Positions 1 to 6,168 of a DNA stretch of 8,734 bases are shown piece by piece. The stretch spans positions 1 through 8,734 of the forward strand of contig JAJYSO010000048.1 in assembly GCA_021793535.1 (NCBI GenBank), read 5' to 3'. The notes beneath the pieces were generated by a model, which was given only the letters and a program-made list of their open reading frames with translations, made no database searches and was not told the DNA's origin. Origin of the DNA: Bacteroidota bacterium (GTDB lineage Bacteria > Bacteroidota > Bacteroidia > Flavobacteriales > Flavobacteriaceae). A program made the translations under genes and the position numbers. How positions within the stretch are numbered: the first letter of the stretch is position 1; each line of letters begins with the position of its first letter.

Positions 1-10
1 GCATAAAGAC

Positions 11-39
11 GGCTGCAAATATATAATTTATTTACAGCC
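11..39. other. Imperfect hairpin at left edge of window
   Basis: GGCTG (11-15) pairs with CAGCC (35-39). After one mismatch (c16/a34), AAATA (17-21) pairs with TATTT (29-33), leaving a 7-nt AT loop. There is no T-tract after it on the + strand and only a weak TCTTT after it on the minus strand, so it is not a convincing terminator. It could close a transcript that enters from the left, but the neighbouring gene lies outside the window. Confidence 0.3.
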
Positions 40-69
40 AGACAAACTCACTTAAGGATTATTTAAAAA

Positions 70-77
70 TATTTTTG
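70..77 (+). promoter_or_regulatory. Bacteroidota -7 box upstream of the START-like gene
   Basis: TATTTTTG matches the TAnnTTTG element used by the Bacteroidota primary sigma factor. No TTG is found at the expected -33 position. A second, weaker candidate just downstream is TTTG (74-77), 18 nt, then TATATTG (96-102). Either would put transcription start between about 84 and 110, upstream of the ATG at 136, which supports that start over the TTG at 100. Confidence 0.45.
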
Positions 78-135
78 TTCTTGATAGATAATCGATATAT
101 TGCCGCAAGCAAAATGGATTACTAAGAAAATTACT

Positions 136-516
136 ATGGTTAAATATCATCTAGAATTTCCTATTCAGGCATCACCTTCTTTGTTGTATCAATATATATC
201 AACTCCATCGGGAATGAGTGAATGGTTTGCTGATAATGTAAACTCTAGGGGGAAAAAGTTTGTCTTTATTTGGGGCGAAAGTGAAGAGGAAGCAGAATTG
301 GTTACCAAGAAAAACGATGAACGCATAAAATTTAGGTGGAAAGACGCTGAAGACCCTAGTTCCTTTTTCGAGATGCGTATACAGGTTGATGACATCACGA
401 AGGATGTCTCTTTACTGATCACAGATTTTGCCGATGGGGAGGATGAGGTAGAGGAGGGGAAAATGCTATGGCAGAACATGATCGATGATTTAAAATCAGT
501 ATTGGGCTCCTCCTAG
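136..516 (+). CDS. START-like domain (SRPBCC/AHSA1 fold) protein, Bacteroidota type
   Basis: This 126-residue protein resembles the small START-like domain proteins found across Bacteroidota. These are helix-grip folds of the SRPBCC superfamily with a hydrophobic cavity; their ligand and role are not known. Visible marks are the opening KYHLEFPIQASPSLLYQYIS, the segment TPSGMSEWFADNV (residues 23-35), typical of AHSA1-like proteins, and a very acidic C-terminal part (ADGEDEVEEGK, 99-109) before a final amphipathic helix. There is no signal peptide or membrane segment, so it should be cytosolic. The frame is open back to a TTG at 100, but the ATG at 136 gives the usual family N-terminus and fits the promoter placement. 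It is followed by tandem hairpins and converges on the YqgE gene. The family call is firm; no function can be assigned. Confidence 0.88.
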   Translation: MVKYHLEFPIQASPSLLYQYISTPSGMSEWFADNVNSRGKKFVFIWGESEEEAELVTKKNDERIKFRWKDAEDPSSFFEMRIQVDDITKDVSLLITDFADGEDEVEEGKMLWQNMIDDLKSVLGSS

Positions 517-526
517 GAAAGGAGGA
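508..526 (+). other. Hairpin pairing an anti-SD-like arm with an SD-like arm
   Basis: TCCTCCT (508-514) and AGGAGGA (520-526) form a perfect 7-bp stem with a 5-nt loop. The left arm holds the CCTCC core of the 16S rRNA 3' end and includes the last codons and the first base of the stop codon of the START-like gene; the right arm is a perfect Shine-Dalgarno. No T-tract follows directly. It may protect the 3' end or hide the SD ahead of the small ORF at 535. Confidence 0.5.
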
Positions 527-534
527 ATCAATAA

Positions 535-612
535 ATGACCTTGATGCTATACGACCTCGTGATTATTCGCAGGTCGTTTTTTAATTGTGGCTGGGGTTCT
601 TTGGAGAATTAG
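535..612 (+). other. Possible 25-codon ORF behind a strong Shine-Dalgarno
   Basis: AGGAGG (520-525) lies 9 nt ahead of ATG 535, which opens a 25-codon frame (MTLMLYDLVIIRR...SLEN) ending at TAG 610-612. The frame runs through the terminator hairpin at 551-582 and into the 3' end of the convergent YqgE gene, so a full-length message would need readthrough. The peptide is not recognised. Since Bacteroidota rarely rely on SD sequences, the strong SD may reflect the hairpin and not translation. Listed as a candidate only. Confidence 0.15.
551..582 (+). terminator. Rho-independent terminator of the START-like gene
   Basis: ACGACCT (551-557) and AGGTCGT (571-577) form a perfect 7-bp stem with a 13-nt loop, followed directly by a run of six T (577-582). 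It lies 35 nt after the stop of the START-like gene. On the minus strand no T-run follows the stem, so it acts in the + direction only. Its T-tract overlaps the stop codon (581-583) of the convergent YqgE gene. Confidence 0.85.
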
Positions 613-1138
613 CCCAAATCATGTATTCTCCTCCGAAATTGATTAATTTGTTTTTCCAGGTAGAGGCGTCATTTTCTTTGAAAATATCCCATTTGTTGCG
701 GCAAACAATCCATGATTTTAAAGCGATCTCATCTTCTAATTGTTGAGGATGCCATCCGGAATAACCCAGAAAAAATTTGATCTTTTCAGGTGGGACTTCT
801 CCCTTTTTTAACTTCTCTTTTAAGCGATCGAAATCCCCTCCCCAAAACACACCATTAGAGATTTCAAGGCTGCTTGGTAAAAGATCTGGTATGGTATGTA
901 AGAAGTAGAGATTTTGGGTCTCGACGGGGCCCCCACTGTAAATGTCGAAATCCAATTTGATTCCGGGGATGAGATCAGAGAGTTGGAGGTCTATTTTTTT
1001 ATTCAACACAAACCCTACAGTTCCCGTGACGACATCGTGCTCGGCGATGTATACAACGGATCTTCCAAAAGAAGCGTCACCGGTAAGTGCGATTTCTGCA
1101 ACTAATAAATGGCCTTTTTGTGGTTGTAATAATTCCAA
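581..1138 (-). CDS. YqgE/AlgH family protein
   Basis: This is a full-length (185 aa) member of the UPF0301 (YqgE/AlgH) family, a conserved cytosolic alpha/beta protein. AlgH of Pseudomonas was first linked to alginate regulation, but the biochemical role of the family is unsettled. Visible family blocks are KGHLLVAEIAL (8-18), FGRSVVYI (24-31), GTVGFVLNK (39-47), YSGGPV (67-72), FLHT (79-82), GVFWGGDFD (96-104), FLGYSGW (123-129) and QLEDEI (133-138), ending in an aromatic-rich tail. No ATG fits the family N-terminus; TTG 1136-1138, ten codons before HLLVAE, is the best start. The strong HU terminator lies just upstream, so it needs its own promoter or readthrough. A near-match -7 box TATATTTA (minus strand, 1165-1158) is the only candidate seen. 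The gene ends inside the terminator of the convergent START-like gene. Confidence 0.92.
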   Translation of the reverse strand: MELLQPQKGHLLVAEIALTGDASFGRSVVYIAEHDVVTGTVGFVLNKKIDLQLSDLIPGIKLDFDIYSGGPVETQNLYFLHTIPDLLPSSLEISNGVFWGGDFDRLKEKLKKGEVPPEKIKFFLGYSGWHPQQLEDEIALKSWIVCRNKWDIFKENDASTWKNKLINFGGEYMIWANSPKNPSHN

Positions 1139-1191
1139 GGTCTCGTCGGTTTCTGAATAAATATACGATTTATCTTGAAATATGAGATTTT

Positions 1192-1230
1192 AAAACAAAA
1201 AAACCTTCCTATTTTGTGATAGAAAGGTTT
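1192..1230 (-). terminator. Rho-independent terminator downstream of the HU gene
   Basis: AAACCTT (1201-1207) pairs with AAGGTTT (1224-1230). After one mismatch, CTAT (1209-1212) pairs with ATAG (1219-1222), with a 6-nt loop. Read on the minus strand the stem runs into seven T, one G and four T (1203-1192). It starts 25 nt past the HU stop codon, and isolates HU from the YqgE gene. Confidence 0.85.
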
Positions 1231-1255
1231 CGAGCTTTTACAGATCAAAATTCTT

Positions 1256-1528
1256 TTAGTTAACAGCTTTTTGAAGACTAGAACCGGCTTTGAATTTTAC
1301 AACGTTTTTAGCAGCAATTTTGATGGTTTTCCCGGTTTGAGGATTTCTTCCTTCACGAGCAGAACGACGGGATACTGACCAAGACCCAAATCCTACAAGA
1401 GAAATGCGATCACCTTTTTTTAAAGAACCTTCTACGTTTTCTAGAAAAGATTCTAGGGCTTTTTTTGCAGCTGCCTTAGAGATTCCTGCATCCTCAGCCA
1501 TTGCATCTACTAAATTTGTTTTGTTCAT
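1256..1528 (-). CDS. HU-family nucleoid DNA-binding protein
   Basis: A 90-residue HU/IHF family protein that bends DNA as a dimer and shapes the nucleoid. The N-terminal helical dimerisation part (NKTNLVDAMAEDAGISKAAA) is followed by the saddle and DNA-binding arms. The signature GFGSW (46-50) then RRSAREGRNPQTGKTI (54-69) is intact, including the Pro at the arm tip (P63) that wedges between base pairs. Length and basic character fit HU, not the longer IHF-like HU-related proteins of Bacteroidota. The start is ATG 1526-1528, with no SD, as usual in this phylum. It sits between fmt and yqgE but has an excellent promoter (1579-1608) and a strong terminator, so it is probably expressed on its own and highly. 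Which HU paralogue it is (HU-alpha or HU-beta like) cannot be told here. Confidence 0.95.
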   Translation of the reverse strand: MNKTNLVDAMAEDAGISKAAAKKALESFLENVEGSLKKGDRISLVGFGSWSVSRRSAREGRNPQTGKTIKIAAKNVVKFKAGSSLQKAVN

Positions 1529-1578
1529 AATGATGAATTTTAATTAGTTTAGGTTAAACATTAATTTGAATACGTACA

Positions 1579-1608
1579 CAAATTTATAGGCTTTTCTATA
1601 CTATACAA
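1579..1608 (-). promoter_or_regulatory. Near-ideal Bacteroidota promoter of the HU gene
   Basis: On the minus strand TTG (1608-1606) is followed by a 19-nt spacer and TAAATTTG (1586-1579), a perfect match to TAnnTTTG with the usual -33 TTG and spacing. The predicted start is near 1572, giving a leader of about 44 nt to the ATG at 1528. This is the best promoter in the window and fits an abundant nucleoid protein. Confidence 0.7.
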
Positions 1609-1634
1609 GGGTTTGCAGCCTAAATACTGAAAAT

Positions 1635-1664
1635 TGTTAATAACTTCGTTAAAATGTTGATAAC
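1635..1664. repeat. Paired 10-bp direct repeats resembling DnaA boxes
   Basis: TGTTAATAAC (1635-1644) and TGTTGATAAC (1655-1664) differ at one base and are exactly 20 bp apart, about two helical turns. On the minus strand they read TTATTAACA and TTATCAACA, two and one mismatches from the DnaA box TTATCCACA. They lie in the AT-rich 179-nt gap between fmt and HU, just upstream of the HU promoter. A role as DnaA or other regulator sites is inferred. Confidence 0.4.
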
Positions 1665-1707
1665 ATATTGCTTTTTGTTGGATTATCAAGGGCTTACACG
1701 GTAAATG

Positions 1708-2655
1708 TCAATACATATACGCATTTTCGTTGAGTCGGAGCCCATTCAATAACTGCTCAACGGGCATTCTTTTTTTTCCCGGAAGTTGCATTTCTTGAAC
1801 GAGAATAAACCCTTTGGGAACAGCTACTTTGAATCTACCATTAGCGATCGTTATTTTTCCATTCTCCAACTGGTGTACTGCCTCTTCAGTTTCAACTTTG
1901 AAAATTTTACAACGCAACACTTGTGTTCCGTTTTTCAAATGGGTCCAAGCTATTGGATAGGGGTATAGGCCGCGAACGAAGTTATATATGGTTTCTGGGG
2001 ATTGTCTCCAATCTATTTTTGTATTAGAAGAATCGAGTTTAGGGGCACTTTTTAAAATTTGTGTAGACTCTTGTTTTTTGGGCTGTATTTTTTGGGTTGT
2101 GATCATTTGTAAAGTTTGATCGACAAGAAGAGCTCCTTGTTCCATTAACTTGTCGTGTAATGTTCCCGCATTGTCCTTTTGGGTAATCTCTACCTGGTTT
2201 TGAGTAATAATCGCTCCAGTATCGATATTCTCGTCTAAAAAGAAAGTCGTTACTCCTGTTTGAGCTTCTCCATTGATTAGCGCCCAATTGATGGGAGCAG
2301 CACCTCGATAGTTAGGAAGAAGAGAGGCATGTAAGTTAAAGGTCCCCAAAGTAGGGAGATCCCATACTGATTTTGGGAGCATTCGAAAAGCGACCACTAC
2401 ACCAATATCCGGAGTCAGCTGTTTTAGTTCTCGGACAAAGGCTTCTGCTTTTAAATTTGTAGGTTGTAAGATTCTTAAATTTTTGAGCTTTGCATACTTT
2501 TTAACAGCAGATTCTTGTATTTTTTGTCCTCTGCCGGCTGGTCTATCAGGTGCAGTAACCACTCCGACAATTTGGTATTTTTTTTCTATTAGGTGTTGTA
2601 GAATGTGTACAGCGAACTCAGGAGTTCCCATGAAAACTATGCGGGGATTCTTCAT
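1708..2655 (-). CDS. fmt: Methionyl-tRNA formyltransferase
   Basis: Fmt transfers a formyl group from 10-formyltetrahydrofolate to Met-tRNA of the initiator type, making fMet-tRNA for translation initiation in the cytosol. The 315-residue length is normal. The N-terminal Rossmann-like domain opens with RIVFMGTPEFAV (5-16). The formyltransferase core shows FNLHASLLPNYRGAAPINWA, with catalytic Asn107 and His109, and DENIDTG with Asp145, so the catalytic triad of the family is complete. The lysine-rich loop APDRPAGRGQKIQ (35-47) matches the tRNA-binding insertion of Fmt. The C-terminal OB-like domain follows from about residue 205 (WRQSPETIYNFVRGLYPYPIAWT). The start is ATG 2653-2655. It lies 102 nt after recQ and has its own -7 box at 2695-2688. 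No deformylase gene is adjacent in this window. Confidence 0.97.
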   Translation of the reverse strand: MKNPRIVFMGTPEFAVHILQHLIEKKYQIVGVVTAPDRPAGRGQKIQESAVKKYAKLKNLRILQPTNLKAEAFVRELKQLTPDIGVVVAFRMLPKSVWDLPTLGTFNLHASLLPNYRGAAPINWALINGEAQTGVTTFFLDENIDTGAIITQNQVEITQKDNAGTLHDKLMEQGALLVDQTLQMITTQKIQPKKQESTQILKSAPKLDSSNTKIDWRQSPETIYNFVRGLYPYPIAWTHLKNGTQVLRCKIFKVETEEAVHQLENGKITIANGRFKVAVPKGFILVQEMQLPGKKRMPVEQLLNGLRLNENAYMY

Positions 2656-2687
2656 TGATCGGGATAGGTTTTAAGAATTAATTTTTA

Positions 2688-2695
2688 CAAAAATA
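2688..2695 (-). promoter_or_regulatory. Bacteroidota -7 box upstream of fmt
   Basis: On the minus strand TATTTTTG (2695-2688) matches TAnnTTTG in the 102-nt gap after recQ. It predicts a start near 2681 and a 26-nt leader. No good TTG at -33 was found. No terminator with a T-tract is seen after recQ, so fmt may also receive readthrough. Confidence 0.4.
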
Positions 2696-2757
2696 CGCAA
2701 CGGATCTTATCTAATAGCTATTTGAGCAAGTGATCTATCCTTCTCTATGCAGGATGA

Positions 2758-4476
2758 TTATTTAGTTGGAGTAATCCTATTTCTAAGACAGAAGGAGCAA
2801 TGTCCGCATTTTTTTGTTTTGGTCTCGCCAAAGTAGGAGAGCAGTTGGATGGTTTTACACTGTGTATTATGTTCGACATATTGTAACATGGCTTCGACCT
2901 TTTGAACTTTATTTTGACGATAAGCTTTGAGGTAAAAAAGAAGCGGATTGAGGGTATACTGATCCTCTCGGGGAACTAAAAATCGTATACTTGTATCTTG
3001 ATTAGCAATATTTAATTCGATAATTTCTTGTTCTTTCAGTTTTTTTAATTGGGAAAGAATCTGTTCTTCGTGGAGTCCTGTTTGGGTTTTTAGTTGGAAT
3101 AAATTTACGCTGGTTTTGGTTCCAAATACTCCGCCTTGCCTTCGTAATAAACCATGGATAAGAGGTTTATAAAATTGATTTTTTTCCAAAAATGAACGTA
3201 GAACAGGAGGGGAAACTCTAAGGCGTAATTCGATACGTTGTCGATGCTGGTTGATAAGGCGAAGGACGCCAAGCTGGTCTAATAACTGTAGTGTGTGGAA
3301 CGTCAATTGATGGTTTAACCCATAAGAACGGCAGAATTTGGAAAAATTGAAGTTGTATTCATCTTCCATTCCTTCCCCGTAGGCTATGGAAAAATAGGCG
3401 TTGATTTTTTTATAAACATGGCGAATGGATTCGGGAGAAGGAATAGTTGTTAAATATTGACTTTTTAAGGAGACCAAGTCTTTGTCGTTGTACAAGAGAA
3501 GAGCTTTGGCCTTTTGTTCATCTCTCCCGGCTCTCCCGATTTCTTGATAGTAGCTTTCCATACTATCGGGAAGCTGATAATGAAGTACATTTCTCACGTT
3601 AGCCTTGTCAATTCCCATTCCGAATGCTGTGGTGGCTATAATGATATCGATTTTTTCATTCTTCCAGTCGTGCAATAATTGTTTCTTTTTTTCGAGTTGC
3701 ATACCTCCATGAAATGCGGCTGTTTGTAAACGATGAGCACTGAGATATTGCGCCAATTCGACAGCTAGTTTTCGGCTTCTGACATACACGATGCTAGCGC
3801 CCTTGTTGCGCTGTAAAAAAGTCAGAAGATCGTTGTTTTTATGCTTTGATTGGTGGACGAGTAAGCATATGTTTTTCCGCTCGAAACTTTGTTGAACCAG
3901 CTCGGCTTTGTTCATGCTCAAGTTGGTTTGGATGTCCGTTAAAACTTGTTTGGTGGCAGTAGCGGTCAAAGCTATAATCGCAGCATGAGGTTTTAATTCC
4001 CGTAAAAAAGCTAATTTTCTATAAGCGGGTCGAAAATCATGACCCCACTCCGAAATACAATGCGCTTCATCAATGGCGATGAGATTGATATTCATCTGTT
4101 GAAGTCGCTCTTGAACAAGCTGGTTTTGAAGCCGTTCAGGAGAGAGGTATAGAAACTTATAGGGGCCATAAGAGCAATTGTCCAATTGGGTTTGCAACTC
4201 CCTATAAGATAGGGTGCCCTCTAACAGCATAGCTTTGATTCCTTTTGAATTTAAAGATTCTACTTGATCATGCATTAGGGAAATCAGGGGAGAGATGACT
4301 AGGCATATTCCTTCCAAGAACAGGGCTGGGATTTGAAAGCAAATTGATTTGCCTCCCCCTGTTGGTAAAAGGGCAATTACATCTTTATGATTTAAGATAT
4401 GGGATATTGCGGTTTTTTGAGCCGGTCTAAATTGCTCAAAACCCCAGTATTTTTTTAAAAGAGAAGAGGGTGTCAT
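2758..4476 (-). CDS. recQ: RecQ-family ATP-dependent DNA helicase
   Basis: A 3'-5' superfamily 2 helicase used in recombination and repair. All helicase motifs are intact: motif 0 WGFEQFRPAQ (11-20), Walker A PTGGGKS (38-44), Ia SPLISLMHDQ (62-71), Walker B DEAHC (136-140), III ALTATA (169-174), V FGMGID (285-290) and VI QEIGRAGRD (311-319). The zinc site of the RecQ C-terminal region is present but unusually placed: C540, C557, C560 and C563 are at the very end of the protein, after a winged-helix-like part. There is no HRDC domain. At 572 residues it is shorter than typical full-length RecQ and resembles the shorter RecQ form common in Bacteroidota, which often have more than one recQ. ATG 4474-4476 lies 3 nt after the stop of the upstream ATPase, so the two are co-transcribed. 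The helicase call is certain; which paralogue is not. Confidence 0.96.
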   Translation of the reverse strand: MTPSSLLKKYWGFEQFRPAQKTAISHILNHKDVIALLPTGGGKSICFQIPALFLEGICLVISPLISLMHDQVESLNSKGIKAMLLEGTLSYRELQTQLDNCSYGPYKFLYLSPERLQNQLVQERLQQMNINLIAIDEAHCISEWGHDFRPAYRKLAFLRELKPHAAIIALTATATKQVLTDIQTNLSMNKAELVQQSFERKNICLLVHQSKHKNNDLLTFLQRNKGASIVYVRSRKLAVELAQYLSAHRLQTAAFHGGMQLEKKKQLLHDWKNEKIDIIIATTAFGMGIDKANVRNVLHYQLPDSMESYYQEIGRAGRDEQKAKALLLYNDKDLVSLKSQYLTTIPSPESIRHVYKKINAYFSIAYGEGMEDEYNFNFSKFCRSYGLNHQLTFHTLQLLDQLGVLRLINQHRQRIELRLRVSPPVLRSFLEKNQFYKPLIHGLLRRQGGVFGTKTSVNLFQLKTQTGLHEEQILSQLKKLKEQEIIELNIANQDTSIRFLVPREDQYTLNPLLFYLKAYRQNKVQKVEAMLQYVEHNTQCKTIQLLSYFGETKTKKCGHCSFCLRNRITPTK

Positions 4477-4479
4477 TGG

Positions 4480-5013
4480 TCAAAGATGCTCAAAAATAAA
4501 TTCTTTTCGATTTTTGAGATTGGTTTTTGGGACTTCAATCAATGAATATCCCAGATTTATATATGTTTTTCGAATGTAAGTGTCTATTATTTTAGCCTCG
4601 GATAAGGATTCATATCTTTCATTATCGGAGATATAGATTTCATCCCAGATGGGAAAGTAAAAGAGGAGGTCATATCTATAGGTTTGTTGAGCTTTTTTAA
4701 AGGTGTCCGGAATGTCTTCTGATTTGTATTCCATATAGGCGGATACTTCCGGGATTCCTCGGTCGTAAAAGCAGAATTCAGTTTGTATTTCCTCTGCTTT
4801 TTTAAACTGTTCGATCCTTCCTTCTAACAACTTTTGACTGAACAGCAGCGGATCTTTCAAAAAGAGTTGTGTGATCCCTTGTTGCTTTGCAGCTAAGGTA
4901 ACTTGCCTTGAAACCTCTTCAAAACAACAATACCCTTCCTTTTTTAGCGCTTTAAGGACAGAAGTTTTGCCCGTTCCCGGCCCACCGGCAAAAATGATTT
5001 TTTTTGTTTTCAA
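4480..5013 (-). CDS. P-loop ATPase/kinase of the AAA_28 (NadR kinase-like) family
   Basis: A small P-loop protein, 177 aa from TTG 5013 or 191 aa from TTG 5055. It shows Walker A GGPGTGKTS, then FEEVSRQ, a DRG motif in FYDRGIPE and a lid-like DNERYES. This layout fits the AAA_28 family, which includes the ribosylnicotinamide kinase domain of NadR; the DRG and lid resemble nucleoside-kinase folds. The true substrate is unknown. I chose TTG 5011-5013 because it gives MKTKKIIFAGGPGTGKT, the usual short lead to the P-loop. The longer start adds 14 residues with no family look and falls inside the inverted repeat at 5051-5072, likely promoter DNA. No ATG is available. It is the first gene of the minus block, 3 nt ahead of recQ, and divergent from DUF493. 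Confidence 0.85.
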   Translation of the reverse strand: MKTKKIIFAGGPGTGKTSVLKALKKEGYCCFEEVSRQVTLAAKQQGITQLFLKDPLLFSQKLLEGRIEQFKKAEEIQTEFCFYDRGIPEVSAYMEYKSEDIPDTFKKAQQTYRYDLLFYFPIWDEIYISDNERYESLSEAKIIDTYIRKTYINLGYSLIEVPKTNLKNRKEFIFEHL

Positions 5014-5050
5014 AATATTTCGTAGTTTGTCCGAGCAATTTAATAAAATG

Positions 5051-5072
5051 TACAAATAAGTCTATATTTGTA
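5051..5072. repeat. Perfect 8-bp inverted repeat in the divergent promoter region
   Basis: TACAAATA (5051-5058) and TATTTGTA (5065-5072) are perfect inverted copies separated by six bases. They lie between the divergent ATPase and DUF493 genes, and the right arm shares most of the -7 box of DUF493 (5063-5070). The symmetry could reflect two overlapping divergent promoters or an operator for a dimeric regulator. Neither use is proven. Confidence 0.5.
5063..5070 (+). promoter_or_regulatory. Bacteroidota -7 box of the DUF493 gene
   Basis: TATATTTG is a perfect TAnnTTTG, 26 nt ahead of the ATG at 5097. The -33 position holds only TTTA (5039-5042, 20-nt spacing), so the promoter is of moderate quality. 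It overlaps the right arm of the inverted repeat at 5051-5072. Confidence 0.5.
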
Positions 5073-5096
5073 TGCTAAAAGAATTTTTATTGAGGT

Positions 5097-5390
5097 ATGG
5101 ATAAAAAGCGAAATCCTGAAGAGTTTTATCAAAGCTTAAAAGCTCAACTGGAAGACGGTTTCGTTTGGCCACATCTTTATTTGTACAAATTCATTATTCC
5201 GGCATCGGATGAACAGATTGCTGAAATTGAGAATATCTTTGATAATGAGCAGGCAAAGATATCCTTAAAAGAATCTTCCAAGGGAAAATACGTAAGTGTA
5301 AGTATACGGGTGATGATGCAGTCTCCCGATCATGTAATTGAAAAATATAGAGAAATAGGCCGTCGTATACCAGAAGTAATTTCACTATAA
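5097..5390 (+). CDS. DUF493 (YbeD-like) family protein
   Basis: A 97-residue protein of the DUF493 family (PF04359), related to E. coli YbeD, an ACT-like fold of unknown function. Family marks are the aromatic run VWPHLYLYKFIIP (24-36), which matches the FPxxYPFKFIxP pattern, the central SSKGKYVSVSIRVMMQSPD (60-78), and the closing YREIGRRIPEVISL. It is cytosolic, with no signal or membrane segment. ATG 5097 is preceded by TGAGGT, not a real SD. It opens the + strand block leading to DUF4290 and murA. In enterobacteria the relative lies near lipoate genes; no such genes are seen here, so that link does not carry over. Family call firm, function unknown. Confidence 0.9.
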   Translation: MDKKRNPEEFYQSLKAQLEDGFVWPHLYLYKFIIPASDEQIAEIENIFDNEQAKISLKESSKGKYVSVSIRVMMQSPDHVIEKYREIGRRIPEVISL

Positions 5391-5423
5391 GTTAAAGAAA
5401 GGTAATTGTTTATTAGAGATTCC

Positions 5424-5455
5424 TTTCCCATTTCTACGATTAAATTTTATATTTG
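5424..5455 (+). promoter_or_regulatory. Bacteroidota promoter upstream of DUF4290
   Basis: TATATTTG (5448-5455) is a perfect TAnnTTTG. At 20-nt spacing lies TTTC (5424-5427), one base off the TTTG of -33. The predicted start near 5462 gives a leader of about 45 nt to TTG 5507. With the 116-nt gap after DUF493 this suggests that DUF4290 and murA can be expressed independently of DUF493. Confidence 0.5.
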
Positions 5456-5506
5456 CCATTCTTTCCAGAAGAAAAACAGAACACTAATATCGATTAAATT
5501 TTCATT

Positions 5507-6148
5507 TTGACAACTATCTTAGAATATAATTCAGATCGTCCTAAGCTTATTATTCCTGAATATGGACGACATATCCAAAAAATGGTCGAAGTAGCCATCG
5601 CTGTTAAAGACGATAAGAAGCGGAACGAAATGGCTCAAGCCATTGTTGATGTAATGGGCAATATTTCTCCCCACTCCAAAGATCTTCCTGATGTACAACA
5701 CAAATTATGGGATCAGCTTTTTATGATCAGTGATTACAGACTTAAAGTTGATGCTCCGTTCCCTATCCCCACTGAAGAAGAGGCACAGAGCAGGCCAGAG
5801 CCCTTAGCCTATCCCGAGAATAATCCCAAGTATAGGTTTTATGGAAATAACATCAAGAGAATGATTGATGAGGTTAAGAATTGGGAGAGTGGTCCTAAGA
5901 AAGAGGCATTGATTTTATCAATAGCCAATCATATGAAAAAATGCTATTTGAATTGGAACTTAGATACAGTGGATGACCGGGTTATTTTTGACCATTTGTT
6001 TGAGCTTAGCGGAGGCAATATTAATCTGAACAAGAAGGATGAAGACTTGAGTAAAGCGGCTGATTTGCTTGGAAGTGCTCCTAAAAAGAGGAATACAAAT
6101 AAGTCGAGAAAGAGAAGGAGTCGAGGAAAAAGCCATCGAAGACATTAG
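5507..6148 (+). CDS. DUF4290 domain-containing protein with basic C-terminal tail
   Basis: A 213-residue protein of the DUF4290 family, known essentially from Bacteroidota and without a known function. The N-terminal block LEYNSDRPKLIIPEYGRHIQ (5-24) is the family hallmark; further conserved-looking parts are ISPHSKDLPDVQHKLWDQLF (53-72) and YPENNPKYRFYGNNIKRMI (102-120). The protein looks soluble and mainly helical, with no signal peptide. The last 20 or so residues (PKKRNTNKSRKRRSRGKSH plus RRH) are strongly basic and likely disordered, which suggests binding to RNA, DNA or another polyanion. No ATG fits; TTG 5507-5509 gives the normal family N-terminus. It precedes murA by 84 nt with no true terminator between, so they are probably co-transcribed. 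The pairing hints at a role near cell-wall synthesis or growth, but this is guilt by association only. Confidence 0.9.
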   Translation: MTTILEYNSDRPKLIIPEYGRHIQKMVEVAIAVKDDKKRNEMAQAIVDVMGNISPHSKDLPDVQHKLWDQLFMISDYRLKVDAPFPIPTEEEAQSRPEPLAYPENNPKYRFYGNNIKRMIDEVKNWESGPKKEALILSIANHMKKCYLNWNLDTVDDRVIFDHLFELSGGNINLNKKDEDLSKAADLLGSAPKKRNTNKSRKRRSRGKSHRRH

Positions 6149-6168
6149 CACGAGCTCTTTGCCGACGA

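Noticed and set aside
2..55. Open frame from the left edge to TAA 53-55, as a possible 3' end of an upstream gene.
   Set aside because: Only 17 codons are visible, with no family features, and the frame could be open by chance.
100..135. TTG at 100 as start of the START-like protein, adding 12 residues.
   Set aside because: The extra residues do not resemble the family N-terminus and the best promoter candidates leave little or no leader; ATG 136 fits better.
914..1160. Two + strand open frames opposite the YqgE gene.
   Set aside because: They are fully covered by a well-supported gene on the minus strand, and their translations show no domain.
2039..2287. 82-codon minus-strand frame inside fmt.
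   Set aside because: It is an out-of-frame shadow of fmt, whose own frame is complete with catalytic residues.
5397..5427. GAAAGG/CCTTTC inverted repeat after DUF493 as its terminator.
   Set aside because: The stem is only 6 bp with a 19-nt loop and no T-tract.
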